A DNA stretch of 64,000 nt from Acidobacteriota bacterium (GCA_019639195.1 JAHBSI010000001.1:868001-932000); one strand, 5' to 3'. Counted from the stretch's first letter, positions 44,934 to 54,730 are shown. The notes: generated by a model not told the origin, from the letters alone. Numbers and translations are program-made.

Positions 44934-46322
44934 ATGAATAGAACATTAAAACAACATCTGGCAGCGTATTTGGCGATCTTTGCGATCGCGGCGGCACCAT
45001 TTACGGCATTTGCTCAGACGCGCATCGAGCGTCCGAAGAATAAATACAAGGTCTCCGATGACGTCAAACTTGGGAATGATAACGCGCAGAAGGTCGAGCA
45101 GCAGTTTCCGATCCTGAATGACCGCGAAGCTACGCGATATGTTGCGGAGGTCGGAGAAAGACTTGTGGCCGCGATCCCGCCTCAGTTTCGCGAGCCGTCG
45201 TTCGACTACAGTTTCAAGATCGTGAATGCGAGCGATATAAATGCATTCGCACTTCCGGGCGGCCCGATGTTCGTTAATCGAGGGATGATCGAAGCCGCAA
45301 AGAATGAAGGCGAGATGGCCGGCGTAATGGCGCACGAGATCTCGCACGTTGCCCTTCGTCACGCGACTGCTCAAGCAACAAAGCAGGGCAGCGTCGGCAA
45401 TCAGCTCGGCGTCATCGGGCTTATTCTCGGCGGTGCGATCCTTGGCGGCGAAGCCGGTGCCCAGCTCGGTGCACTTGGCGCCGCGGCCTGGATGACAAAA
45501 TACAGCCGTGAATACGAGACACAGGCCGACACGCTTGGTGCACAGATAATGGCGCAGGCCGGTTATGATCCGCGAGACCTTGCGAATATGTTTCGGACGA
45601 TACAGGCCCAGAGCAAGGGCAGCGGGCCGGAATGGCTTTCGAGCCATCCGGATCCCGGCAATCGGTACGAAAAGATCTCCCGTGAGGCACAGATGCTCGA
45701 GATCGGCCCTGATCATTCTAATATGCGAGAGTTTCGCCGGGTGCGGGAACGCCTGCGTGCTCTTCCGCCGGCAAGAACGATGGCCGAGATCGAGAAAGGC
45801 GCGAAGGAAGGCCAAACGGGCGCGAATCCGACAGCCGGCGGCACATATACACGCACGGTTGCAGGTCCCGCGCGTTCGACGAGCAACTATAGCGGTATCG
45901 TTGATGTACGAGTTCCGTCAAACTGGAAGGCCTTTGAAAGCGGCGATACTGTTCAGTTCGCTCCGGAAGGTGCTTACGGCAACAGCGGTATCACGCGGGG
46001 TGCGATGATCGGGATGATGCGCGGCAGCGGCGACCTGTCTCGTGACGCACAAGCCTACGTAAACCAGGTTCTGGATGCCAACAGCTACCTTCAGCAGCGT
46101 TCGCGCTTCAGCAATACGTATCTTGGAGATTATCGCGGCTATATGACGACGCTTTCAGGGCGATCACCGATAACGCAGATGACCGAGATCGCAACGGTTT
46201 ACGTAGCCTATGACGACAATAATAATTTCGTCTATATGGTAACGGTCGTTCCGTCGAGCGAATCTTCGCGATATACGGCGGCGTTCAATAGAATGTTGTC
46301 GACCTTGCGGACGAATCGTTAG
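44934..46322 (+). CDS. M48 family metalloprotease (BepA/LoiP-like), periplasmic
   Basis: 462 residues. Signal peptide 1-28 (AAAPFTAFAQ). Zinc motif HEISH with H134, E135, H138; third ligand in the helix SREYETQADTLGAQ. SSHPDPGNRYEKI is typical of M48 periplasmic proteases that watch outer-membrane protein assembly. After the protease part (to about 265) follow a Gly/Thr linker and a C-terminal domain of about 150 residues, VDVRVPSNWKAFES onward, without TPRs. ATG at 44934 is chosen for the signal peptide. Confidence 0.92.
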   Translation: MNRTLKQHLAAYLAIFAIAAAPFTAFAQTRIERPKNKYKVSDDVKLGNDNAQKVEQQFPILNDREATRYVAEVGERLVAAIPPQFREPSFDYSFKIVNASDINAFALPGGPMFVNRGMIEAAKNEGEMAGVMAHEISHVALRHATAQATKQGSVGNQLGVIGLILGGAILGGEAGAQLGALGAAAWMTKYSREYETQADTLGAQIMAQAGYDPRDLANMFRTIQAQSKGSGPEWLSSHPDPGNRYEKISREAQMLEIGPDHSNMREFRRVRERLRALPPARTMAEIEKGAKEGQTGANPTAGGTYTRTVAGPARSTSNYSGIVDVRVPSNWKAFESGDTVQFAPEGAYGNSGITRGAMIGMMRGSGDLSRDAQAYVNQVLDANSYLQQRSRFSNTYLGDYRGYMTTLSGRSPITQMTEIATVYVAYDDNNNFVYMVTVVPSSESSRYTAAFNRMLSTLRTNR

Positions 46323-46333
46323 CCAACGGTCGC

Positions 46334-46378
46334 TCTTGCGGCCTTTGCTAAGGTTACATCGACGCTGAGGCCGCAAGA
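46334..46378. repeat. Long perfect inverted repeat after the M48 gene
   Basis: TCTTGCGGCCT (46334-46344) and AGGCCGCAAGA (46368-46378) pair over 11 bases with a 23-base loop, just after the M48 stop. No T-run follows on either strand, so it is at best a 3'-end stabiliser or Rho-assisted terminator. Confidence 0.55.
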
Positions 46379-46466
46379 CCCGGAAGACCTAGAGGGCAAA
46401 TAAAAACGTTTACAACGCCGTTTCAATGTGTTAGTTTTTCGAGGAAAGGCGTAGTTCGTTAACTAT

Positions 46467-46754
46467 ATGCGTATTCAGGAGATGCGTTCGGGCCTCGTTC
46501 ATTTCCCAAAGCGGACGGACGAGATCGACATCGACGAGATCTTTAGCAGAGTTATGGCCGAACCGGGACAAACTGAGCTCGCGGCCCTATCGGACCTTGA
46601 AGAACCTCGCTGGTCGGTGGTGTCTTTCACAGGGCTGGAGGCTGGCGGACTTACCTACAAACAGGCGGCGGCGCTCATCGATGAGCTCGAAAAGCATAAG
46701 ATCTCGGGCCTTTGTATCGTTACTGACGAAGCTGCAAAACGCGAACGGTCTTAG
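46467..46754 (+). CDS. Hypothetical protein, 95 aa
   Basis: I do not recognise this protein. It is acidic, with an N-terminal IDIDEIFSRVMAEPGQ segment, a middle strand-rich part (RWSVVSFTGLEAGG) and a helix-strand end (QAAALIDELEKHK, then SGLCIVTDEAAKR). No membrane segment. Its stop overlaps the convergent quinone reductase stop by 4 bases. The frame, codon use and compact spacing make it likely real. Confidence 0.6.
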   Translation: MRIQEMRSGLVHFPKRTDEIDIDEIFSRVMAEPGQTELAALSDLEEPRWSVVSFTGLEAGGLTYKQAAALIDELEKHKISGLCIVTDEAAKRERS

Positions 46755-47731
46755 AACTCGATCACAACCTTACCAAAACTCTTATTTGAAGCAAGATATA
46801 GATAGGCATCGCGAACGTCTTCGAACTTGAAGACGCGGTCGATGTGCGGCCTTGCCGCTCCGGAATCGAGAAGCGGTACGACCTCGCGAATAAAATTCTC
46901 GGTTGCTGTCGCCTTTTCTTCGAGTGTGCGTGCACGGAGGAAAGTTCCGCGAACCGACGCTCGCTTTCGTAAGATCGTGCCGAGGTCGATCTCGGTTTTT
47001 GTTCCGCTTGTTAATCCGACGATACTGATACGGCCTTTCTGAGCGAGCGAAGCGACATTCTCCGCAAAATAGCCTGCACCGACGAGATCGAGGATGACAT
47101 CAACTCCGCGGCCTTCCGTTATGGACAGAACCTTTTCCGAGAACTTGCCGTCATCTGCGACGATCGCGTTTTCTAAGCCAAGTTCTTTGAGCTTTTCAAC
47201 CTTGTCGGCGGTCCGCGAAGTCCCGATCACATTTGCACCAGCGGCGATCGCAAGGTCAAAAGCCGCCAGGCCCACACCTGAGGCGGCCGCGTGAATAAGA
47301 AGCGTTTCGCCCGCCACGAGGCCGTTCTGCGTAAAGACCGCATCGTGGGCGGTTATGTAAACTTCCGGAATCCCTCCGGCTTCGGCAAACGAGAGATTGT
47401 CCGGGATGCTTGCAAGAAGCGAAGTGTGTGAGACGATGAATTCAGCCTGAGCGTGGCCGGCCGCGATACCGAAGACACGATCGCCGACCGCAAAACCGCT
47501 CGCTCCTTCGCCGAGCTCAACGATCTCGCCCGCGAACTCAAGGCCCGGCATATTGGGCGAATAACCTTCCGGCGGCGGATAGCGTCCGGCAGCCTGAAGA
47601 AGGTCCGCACGATTTACTCCGGCGGCGCGTACGCGGATCAGAGCCTCACCGCGGGATGGCCGCGGCGCGTCAACCTCCGAAATGCCAACGCCATCGACGC
47701 CAACGAATTCGCTTATCCAGACGGTCTTCAT
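46751..47731 (-). CDS. NADPH:quinone oxidoreductase (PIG3/QorA-like MDR)
   Basis: 326 residues of the zinc-free medium-chain dehydrogenase type. N-terminal VRAAGVNRADLLQAAGRYPPP is the PIG3 signature; the NADPH site is HAAASGVGLAAFDLAI; ILDLVGAGYF and ISIVGLTSG follow. It reduces quinones or enones. Its start overlaps the end of the TolC gene by 4 bases, making it the last gene of the efflux operon. Confidence 0.9.
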   Translation of the reverse strand: MKTVWISEFVGVDGVGISEVDAPRPSRGEALIRVRAAGVNRADLLQAAGRYPPPEGYSPNMPGLEFAGEIVELGEGASGFAVGDRVFGIAAGHAQAEFIVSHTSLLASIPDNLSFAEAGGIPEVYITAHDAVFTQNGLVAGETLLIHAAASGVGLAAFDLAIAAGANVIGTSRTADKVEKLKELGLENAIVADDGKFSEKVLSITEGRGVDVILDLVGAGYFAENVASLAQKGRISIVGLTSGTKTEIDLGTILRKRASVRGTFLRARTLEEKATATENFIREVVPLLDSGAARPHIDRVFKFEDVRDAYLYLASNKSFGKVVIEF

Positions 47732-49485
47732 TTTGACGGCGTGATGTTGTTCGCCTTTAGCGAATTGCCGGTCGCACGCTGAAGATCGACGATCGCCTTG
47801 TTCAGATCGGTACGCGCCTTAAGCTCGACGCTTTTTGCAGCGATGAGTGCGGTCTGTCGTTCGAGTACGCGGTAGATATCCGACTGTCCCTCGTCGAGTT
47901 TTCGCTGCTCGGAGGCGTATTGTTTCTCGGAATTCTCACGTGAGATCGCGGCAGCACGAAGCCGTGCCTCGCCGCTTCTTACGGCCTGCATCGCATTTCG
48001 CACCTCGACCTGAATTCCCTGCTCCAATTGCTCGCGTTGAGTCTCAAGGCGTTCGGCATCGACCTTCGCCTTTCCGAGCAAGGCACCATTAGTTTTGTCG
48101 CCGAAGATCGGAATGTTGAAATTCAATCCAACGCGGTACGTCGGGTATCGATTTGTAAAGATACCGCGAAACGGATTGCCCGTCAGCAAGGCAAGATTTG
48201 CCTGCTGCTGTGCACACGCGGGCCCGGTCGGATCGACGTTGCACGCGGTCGGAAATGAGGTGCTGAAATGCGGATTCTGGCTGCCGCCGACGCCGGCCGT
48301 TCCGTAGCTTGCGACGAGATCGAGCTGCGGCTTTCTGAGCTCGCTGTAATAACGCTGATCGACCTTGTTGATGGCCAGCTGGGCGTTGTTTACCGCAAGT
48401 TCAGGACGATTCGCCAATGCGGAGTCGATCGCATCTGTTAGGGTCGTCGTCGGCGCGGTCTGTTCCACAGATTCGACAGGGACGATCGCCTCACCCCAGA
48501 TGGCGTCGGTGCGCGTCGGTGCGATGAGATTCTTGAGCATATTCTCGTTGATGTTGACCGCATTGAGGGCGTCATAGACCGCCTGTTCAAAATTTGCGAC
48601 CTGCGTTTCCGCCGCAACGATGTCGATCGGAGCAAGCTGGCCTTCGTTAACAAGGCGTTTGTTGTGTTCGAGCTGTGCTTTTGCGATCCGAACACCGTCA
48701 CGCTGAACCTGCAAATTCCTGAGCGCAAAGATCAGGTCCCAGTACGCTTTCTCGACGGTCGAAACTGTATCGATCGTCCGCGAAAGGAACTGAGTATCGG
48801 TAAGCTCGACGTTTCGCTTTGCGATCTCGATCCCACGCCGCTGAGCGTCGAACCGAAAGCCGCGAAGCAGCGGTTGTGTGACGCTGAAATTCAGGCTCGA
48901 AAGATACTGTGGGCTTAGTATGCTGATCGGGTTATCGGTCGTTACGCGTGAATTATTGAACGTACCCGAGAGGATCGTTCCGAACTTCGGGATAAAGCCG
49001 GTCAGGCCGGCGTTTGCAACAACGGTGCCCTGTGTCGTCTTCGGATTATTGCTGAAGATGCTTACGTTCGGCGACGTGGCACGCTCGTAGTATGTCTGCC
49101 CGGCAAGTCTCGGTTCGAAAACGCCGCGAGATGCCTTCAGGTCGAACTCTGCCATCGAGGATGTCTTGCGAGCGACCTCGATGTCCTTATTATTCTCAAG
49201 CGCCATTCGCAGGGCCTCCGCAAGTGTCAATGGCCGCTCTTTGGTCACGTCAACACCGACGCGTCCGAGGTCGGGGAGTGCCATATCATGACTCTTGTAA
49301 TTCGGTGCAACATCTGGAACGCCTTTCAGGTCGTCAGGAAGCACGACCTGGCCATCGTTAGGCGTTGGGGTCGGTGACGGTGTCTGGCCAACGGCCGCAA
49401 AGACGCCCACCGACAGTATGAAAAATAAAAGTAAAAGCCGCCTCATAAAATAATTGCGTGAGCCCGCATAAAATACGTATCGCAT
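47728..49485 (-). CDS. TolC family outer-membrane efflux channel
   Basis: 585 residues. A signal peptide (RRLLLLFFILSVGVFAAVGQ) is followed by a PTPTP-rich linker and the two OEP repeats with long coiled helices (RLETQREQLEQGIQVEVRN). The start at 49485 overlaps the pump stop as TAATG and suggests coupling; an ATG at 49446, right at the signal peptide, is equally possible. It is the outer-membrane partner of the adjacent RND pump. Confidence 0.93.
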   Translation of the reverse strand: MRYVFYAGSRNYFMRRLLLLFFILSVGVFAAVGQTPSPTPTPNDGQVVLPDDLKGVPDVAPNYKSHDMALPDLGRVGVDVTKERPLTLAEALRMALENNKDIEVARKTSSMAEFDLKASRGVFEPRLAGQTYYERATSPNVSIFSNNPKTTQGTVVANAGLTGFIPKFGTILSGTFNNSRVTTDNPISILSPQYLSSLNFSVTQPLLRGFRFDAQRRGIEIAKRNVELTDTQFLSRTIDTVSTVEKAYWDLIFALRNLQVQRDGVRIAKAQLEHNKRLVNEGQLAPIDIVAAETQVANFEQAVYDALNAVNINENMLKNLIAPTRTDAIWGEAIVPVESVEQTAPTTTLTDAIDSALANRPELAVNNAQLAINKVDQRYYSELRKPQLDLVASYGTAGVGGSQNPHFSTSFPTACNVDPTGPACAQQQANLALLTGNPFRGIFTNRYPTYRVGLNFNIPIFGDKTNGALLGKAKVDAERLETQREQLEQGIQVEVRNAMQAVRSGEARLRAAAISRENSEKQYASEQRKLDEGQSDIYRVLERQTALIAAKSVELKARTDLNKAIVDLQRATGNSLKANNITPSK

Positions 49486-52400
49486 TAAAGCTTGCTGACA
49501 AGCGAGCTTGCCGCAGTTGAGAACTTGCGTTTGGCTCCGCCAAAGATCCTGGATGCAAAGCGATTTATCCGGCTAAAGATCCTAAACTCGGAAATATCGT
49601 CAAACAGTGAATAAAAGACCGGCACGGCCAGCAGCGTCAGAAGCAGACAAAGCGTTTGCCCACCAACCACTAGGACGCCGATAGAACGGTTTGTACCCGA
49701 GCCCGGCCCGGAACCGACAACGAGCGGCAGCATACCGGCGACGAGTGCGATCGTCGTCATCAAGATCGGGCGCAGACGGTCGCGATTCGCCTGAATGATC
49801 GCATCGTAACGCGACATTCCCTGCGAACGCAGGTGGTTCGTGTGGTCGATCTGAAGGATCGCGTTCTTCTTTACAACGCCGAAAAGGAGCAGCAATCCAA
49901 GGCCCGAAAAGATGTTCACCGTCTGCCCGGCGACCAGCAGGCTGAAGATGCCGAACGGTATCGAGAGCGGCAGCGTCAGAAGGATCGTGATCGGGTGGAT
50001 GAACGATTCGAACTGTGCCGCAAGCACGATGTACATAAAGATGAACGACAATGCGAACGCGAGAATGAAGTAGAATCCTGCCTTGCCCATCTCTTTCGAC
50101 TGACCAACGTAGCCCGTCGTATATCCATTAGGCATATCGAGCGTCTTCACATACGCATCGATCGCCGATGTGATGCTTGCCGCGGAACCTCCGGGCCTGG
50201 TGTTCGCAAGAAGTGTTACCTGCCGCTGGCGATTCGTGCGGTCGATCGCACTCGGGCCGGTTCCCGGAACGATCTTCACAACGCGGTCGAGCGTTACGAC
50301 ACCGATCTTTGATGACGGAACTACGACACGCTTCAGGCCATCGACACTCGTCCTGAAAGAATTGATCGCTCGGACGTAAACTTTGTACTGATCCGTGCCT
50401 TCGTTGTAGGTCGTCGCTTCTTGTCCCGCAATCAGCGTATTCAACGCTTGCGAAACGTCGCCGACGCGTACGCCAAGTTCGGCCGCGACGTCGCGATCGA
50501 CCTCAAGCTGCACTTCGGGCTTGCCGGAGATGAGCGTCGAATCCACATCGACGGCGTCGGGGATCGACTTCATCTTTTCGAGGATCTTCGCCGAGTATTC
50601 CTCGAGCTTCTTCATATCGGGGCCCGCGATCATGAACTGCACGTTCGCATTTCGAAAGCCGCCGCCCGAGAAAGCCTGCACCGGCTGAACACCAAAGCGA
50701 AGGTTGGGCGGAAAGTTCTTTGTAATAAGGTCGCGGGTAGCCGCCATCAACTCTTCCTGCCCTTTTTTGCGATCCTCAATAGGCGAAAGTTTTACGTAGA
50801 TGGTTCCCGCGTTCACGACCTGCTGCGTTCCGCCGCCAACGGTCGAGAGTGTATCGGTGACGCCGGGAAATTTTCTGATCTCGGCTGCGATCCTCTCGAA
50901 TTCGAGCGACGATGCAGAAAGGCTTGACCCCTCAGGGACGCGAAGCGTGACCTCGAACTGCGACTGATCATCCACCGGCAAAAAGTTCTTGCCGACGAAC
51001 ATAAAGAGCGGAATGATGCTCAGAAAAACGAGCAATACAAGCCCGATGATCGCCCATCGATGCGCCATCGAAAAGCGAAGCATCGCGGCATAAACTCGAT
51101 CGACGTGGCGGAACCAGCCGGAGTGTTTTGTGTCGTGCGACGCCGGCGTTTCGATCATGCCGTCGCCCTTTAGCTCTTCGACGATCTTCTCGCTGTCCTC
51201 GGGCTGGCGTTTGATCAGCCGAGCTGCGAGCATCGGCGTCAGAGTGAACGACACAAGCAAACTAACGGCAACGGCAAACGCCGCTGTCAGGCCGAACGAC
51301 GACATGAACTTGCCGACGATCCCCTGCATAAAGCCGATAGGCACGAACACCGCCATCAAACTCAATGAGGTTGCAAGCACGGCGAGCCCGATCTCACGCG
51401 TGCCTTCGATCGCCGCCTGAAAAGGATTCATTCCCTTTTCTTCAACAAAACGGTATATGTTCTCGAGCACGACGATCGCATCGTCGATCACGATGCCGAC
51501 CATCAAGGTCAACGAAAGCATCGTGATGACGTTGAGCGTGTAGCCCATTGCGTACATCAGAGCGAACGTTGAAATGATGGACGTCGGGATCGCAAGGCCC
51601 GCGATGAATGTCGATCTGAAACTCCAAAGGAATAAGAAGACGACGATCGCCGCCAGGATCGAACCGACGATCAAGTGCTCTTCGATCGAGTGAAGCGAAC
51701 TCTCGATAAAGACGGAGTTGTCACCGATAATGCGTACGGTGTAATCCTTCGGCAAGGTCGGAACGATCTCGGCGAGCTTTGCCTTAATGCCTTCGGCGGT
51801 CGCAACTGTGTTCTGGCCGGATTGCTTTGCAACAATAAGCGTAACGGCCGGCTGGCCGTTCAAACGAGCCTCGCTGCGCAGTTCTTCGGCGCCATCCTCG
51901 ACGTAACCGAGGTCCTTTACCTTGACCGGATAACCGCCGCGGGTCGCAATGACGACATTTTCGAATTGTTCGGGTTTCTGAACCTTACCGAGCGTACGGA
52001 CACTCGTTTCCTTTTGGCCTTCATCGAGTCGGCCGGATGGAAACTCCATATTCTGGATCTTCAGGCCGGCGGAAACCTCGGCGGGCGTTACGCCGTACGA
52101 GCGCATCTTGTCCGGATCGACCCAGACGTTTATCTGCCGCTCCTGGCCGCCGATCATCGATATCTGGCCAACGCCGCTTACGGATTCGAGTGGCTGTTTG
52201 ATCTTGTCTTTCGCAAGTTCGGTCACTTCCCGAAGCGGTTTCGGTGCAGAGATAGTGATGCGCAGAACCGGTGCGGCATCGGTGTCAAGCTTCTGAACGG
52301 TTGGCTGTTTGGCCGTGTCCGGCAGGTTCGGAATAACGGTCTGAACACGGTTCTCGACCTCTTGTGCGGCGACGTTCACGTCCTTTTCGAGAACGAACTG

Positions 52401-52682
52401 AACAAAGACCTGCGAAATGCCTTCGATGGAAGTAGAACGAAGTTCATCGATGCCGCTGATCGTATTTACGGATTCCTCGATCTTGTCTGTGATCTCCGTT
52501 TCGATCTCCTGTGGCGAAGCGCCCGGATTCACGACCGTTACCGTGATCGTCGGGAAGTCGATCTTCGGAAAAAGATCTACACCGAGACTCAGGAACGAGA
52601 AGGCGCCGACGACCACGAGCGACATTATCAACATCGTCGCAAAGACCGGCCGTTTAACACATATTTCAGCTAACCACTGCAT
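49485..52682 (-). CDS. RND efflux pump inner-membrane transporter (HAE1/AcrB type)
   Basis: 1065 residues with the RND layout: first membrane helix at 11-31, two large periplasmic loops (about 35-335 and 575-880) and two six-helix bundles. GIVIDDAIVVLENIYRF in helix 4 holds the two proton-relay Asp residues. DLFPKIDFPTITV, PGASPQEIE and VGKNFLPVDDQSQFEV are family motifs. It uses proton entry to export drugs or toxic compounds through adaptor and TolC encoded next to it. Confidence 0.96.
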   Translation of the reverse strand: MQWLAEICVKRPVFATMLIMSLVVVGAFSFLSLGVDLFPKIDFPTITVTVVNPGASPQEIETEITDKIEESVNTISGIDELRSTSIEGISQVFVQFVLEKDVNVAAQEVENRVQTVIPNLPDTAKQPTVQKLDTDAAPVLRITISAPKPLREVTELAKDKIKQPLESVSGVGQISMIGGQERQINVWVDPDKMRSYGVTPAEVSAGLKIQNMEFPSGRLDEGQKETSVRTLGKVQKPEQFENVVIATRGGYPVKVKDLGYVEDGAEELRSEARLNGQPAVTLIVAKQSGQNTVATAEGIKAKLAEIVPTLPKDYTVRIIGDNSVFIESSLHSIEEHLIVGSILAAIVVFLFLWSFRSTFIAGLAIPTSIISTFALMYAMGYTLNVITMLSLTLMVGIVIDDAIVVLENIYRFVEEKGMNPFQAAIEGTREIGLAVLATSLSLMAVFVPIGFMQGIVGKFMSSFGLTAAFAVAVSLLVSFTLTPMLAARLIKRQPEDSEKIVEELKGDGMIETPASHDTKHSGWFRHVDRVYAAMLRFSMAHRWAIIGLVLLVFLSIIPLFMFVGKNFLPVDDQSQFEVTLRVPEGSSLSASSLEFERIAAEIRKFPGVTDTLSTVGGGTQQVVNAGTIYVKLSPIEDRKKGQEELMAATRDLITKNFPPNLRFGVQPVQAFSGGGFRNANVQFMIAGPDMKKLEEYSAKILEKMKSIPDAVDVDSTLISGKPEVQLEVDRDVAAELGVRVGDVSQALNTLIAGQEATTYNEGTDQYKVYVRAINSFRTSVDGLKRVVVPSSKIGVVTLDRVVKIVPGTGPSAIDRTNRQRQVTLLANTRPGGSAASITSAIDAYVKTLDMPNGYTTGYVGQSKEMGKAGFYFILAFALSFIFMYIVLAAQFESFIHPITILLTLPLSIPFGIFSLLVAGQTVNIFSGLGLLLLFGVVKKNAILQIDHTNHLRSQGMSRYDAIIQANRDRLRPILMTTIALVAGMLPLVVGSGPGSGTNRSIGVLVVGGQTLCLLLTLLAVPVFYSLFDDISEFRIFSRINRFASRIFGGAKRKFSTAASSLVSKL

Positions 52683-52723
52683 AAAAACCTAGTTTCGGAG
52701 CGAAGATACGCTGCCTCGATTCG

Positions 52724-54028
52724 CTATTGCCTTACGGCCACGCCGTCATAAAGAGCGGCAAGATTGTTGGTTGCGATCACATCATTCTCAGCGATGCCGT
52801 TCTTGACCTGGATCATATCGTTCTCAAGCAGGCCGAGCTGGACGATCGCCTCGCGGGCGACACCATCTTTGACGACGAACACTTTGCTGACATCGCCATC
52901 TGTCTTAACTGCCGCAGCCGGTATCATCACAGCATTTTCGGGCTGTGCTTTGGTGATGCGAACGGTCGCGAACTGTCCCGGCTTAAGAGCACCGTCAGGG
53001 TTCGGCACGTCGGCCTCGACGGTGAGTGTGCGAGCCGTCGCATTCAAACTTGGCGAGATCCGCACGACCTTGCCTGCGAAATTCCGGTCCGGATACGCAC
53101 TCGTCTGGAGCGAGATGGATTGGCCCGGCTTAACGAGATCGATCGACTGCTCGGGCACCTCGATCTTCATACGCAGCGTCGAGGTACGCATGATCGTCGC
53201 GATCTTTGGATTCGGTACGCTCGGACTTACGTATTCGCCTGGGTCGGCCGTCCGCTCCGAAACAAAACCGCTGATCGGCGCAAGGATCGCAGTGTCATTC
53301 ACCGCCTTCTTTGCCTGATCAACCTGAGCTTCCGCAGATGCAACGGCCGCCCTCGCGGCAGCTTCCTGAGCTTGAGCCGATGAGATCGCTTTCTCAGCGA
53401 CCTGCGCGTTGGCACGGGCATCTGCAAGCTGACCCGCAAGAGAATCGCGAGTTGCACGACGCTGATCGAGGATCGAACGCGAAATATCACCGGTCCTAAA
53501 AAGATTTTCAGCACGCGTCAATTCTTTCTCGGCAAGAAGCAGATTTGCCTTCAGGCTTCGGACCTGCGGAAATTCTTCGACCGAGAACTGCGAACCGATC
53601 GGCACGCCCAGCTTTGCCTGAGCCTGGCGAACTGCGGCTGCGGCCGAATCGACGGCCTTCCGTGCCTGTTCGGCTCCGGCCTGAGCCTGTTCGAGCCTCA
53701 GGCGAGCGTCGCGAGGGTCGAGCCGCACGAGCACGCTGCCTTTTGCGACATACGAGCCGATATCAAAATTCACCTCGATCACCTTACCTGCGATCGTGGG
53801 TGCAACGTCGGTCGATTCGTCGCTCGCGAGACTGCCTGTTGCTTCGAAATATGACGGGATCTGGCGAACCACGGCCTGTGCTGTCGATACATCAACAGCC
53901 TGAGCCTGGGTGTTCGCATTTGCGTTCGCGTTTGCGGCCGACCGTCCGCACGCGGATGCAAAAAGCATCACCGATACTGCGCCGCATAATAGAAATGCCG
54001 GCAAAAAACGCCGAGTTGTTAGAAACAT
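52724..54028 (-). CDS. RND efflux adaptor lipoprotein (membrane fusion protein)
   Basis: 434 residues. The lipobox FASACGR makes it a lipoprotein, followed by an Asn-Ala tether (ANANANANT). Then the lipoyl half (APTIAGKVIEVNFDIGSYV), a long Ala/Gln-rich coiled-coil hairpin (about 110-250), the second lipoyl half (DTAILAPISGFVSERTADPG) and beta-barrel domains. It bridges pump and TolC. The pump gene starts 41 bases downstream. Confidence 0.95.
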   Translation of the reverse strand: MFLTTRRFLPAFLLCGAVSVMLFASACGRSAANANANANTQAQAVDVSTAQAVVRQIPSYFEATGSLASDESTDVAPTIAGKVIEVNFDIGSYVAKGSVLVRLDPRDARLRLEQAQAGAEQARKAVDSAAAAVRQAQAKLGVPIGSQFSVEEFPQVRSLKANLLLAEKELTRAENLFRTGDISRSILDQRRATRDSLAGQLADARANAQVAEKAISSAQAQEAAARAAVASAEAQVDQAKKAVNDTAILAPISGFVSERTADPGEYVSPSVPNPKIATIMRTSTLRMKIEVPEQSIDLVKPGQSISLQTSAYPDRNFAGKVVRISPSLNATARTLTVEADVPNPDGALKPGQFATVRITKAQPENAVMIPAAAVKTDGDVSKVFVVKDGVAREAIVQLGLLENDMIQVKNGIAENDVIATNNLAALYDGVAVRQ

Positions 54029-54037
54029 TTGAAATAT

Positions 54038-54661
54038 TTAAGCCCGTTCGGCCTCTAACCCTTTAAGCAAAATGTCGGCAAATCCCTTTGCCGCCTCTTC
54101 ATTTGAGATCTTGAGCAAATAATTGCTCCTATCCCACAACACGGTATTCAGCGAATGGTGAAGCAGCATCCCGAGAAATGCCCGCACTGCGAGTCGCGGC
54201 TGTACATTCCTGAAGGCCCCATCCTTCTGCCGCTCCTCGATGTATCCGCCGAGAAATTTATAAACACGCTCGATGAACTCGTGAAAGAAACGCTCGGCAA
54301 GTTCGTGTTCCTCCAATGCCGAATAAAGGAGAAGCCGCATGAACGCCACATTCGCTTGCTGCTTTTCAAGAACCTGAAAGGCGATCCGATTGAATACAGC
54401 TTCATCATCCTTGTCGGCAAGTGCCTTCTTTAGCACTTCGTCGTACTCCCACGCGTATCTTGTTTCACTCTCCCTGCAGCCTTTTGTCTCGATGATCGCC
54501 TGGTAAAGGGCATCTTTATTCTCAAAATGCCTGAAAAGCATTGCCTCGGACACGCCCGAAGCCTTCGCTATCTCTCTGGTGGTAGTACCCTTAAACCCGT
54601 GTTGGGAAAAGAGTTCTACCGCCGCCTGCAAAATGACCAGCCGACGCTCATCGCCCGACAT
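54038..54661 (-). CDS. TetR/AcrR family repressor of the efflux operon
   Basis: 207 residues from the ATG at 54661; an in-frame GTG at 54706 would add 15. N-terminal HTH: ILQAAVELFSQHGFKGTT, then TREIAKASGVSEAMLFRHF. The C-terminal ligand domain is all-helical. It is the first gene of the operon tetR-adaptor-RND-TolC-qor, with the adaptor 10 bases on. A perfect palindrome at 54713-54730 is the likely operator for autorepression and operon control. Confidence 0.94.
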   Translation of the reverse strand: MSGDERRLVILQAAVELFSQHGFKGTTTREIAKASGVSEAMLFRHFENKDALYQAIIETKGCRESETRYAWEYDEVLKKALADKDDEAVFNRIAFQVLEKQQANVAFMRLLLYSALEEHELAERFFHEFIERVYKFLGGYIEERQKDGAFRNVQPRLAVRAFLGMLLHHSLNTVLWDRSNYLLKISNEEAAKGFADILLKGLEAERA

Positions 54662-54712
54662 TCGGGTAGTTGGGTCACAATTAAAAAAACTCTCGATCAA
54701 ATCCACCTCGCA

Positions 54713-54730
54713 TAAGTAAGTGCTTACTTA
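54713..54730. promoter_or_regulatory. TetR-type palindromic operator
   Basis: TAAGTAAG-TG-CTTACTTA, a perfect 18-base inverted repeat directly upstream of the repressor gene. Size and place suit a TetR dimer. It is the only such palindrome in the interval 54707-54923. Confidence 0.75.

Noticed and set aside
51675..52673. Open frame of 332 codons on the plus strand opposite the RND pump
   Set aside because: Shadow of the pump gene, Arg/Asp-rich with no domain pattern.
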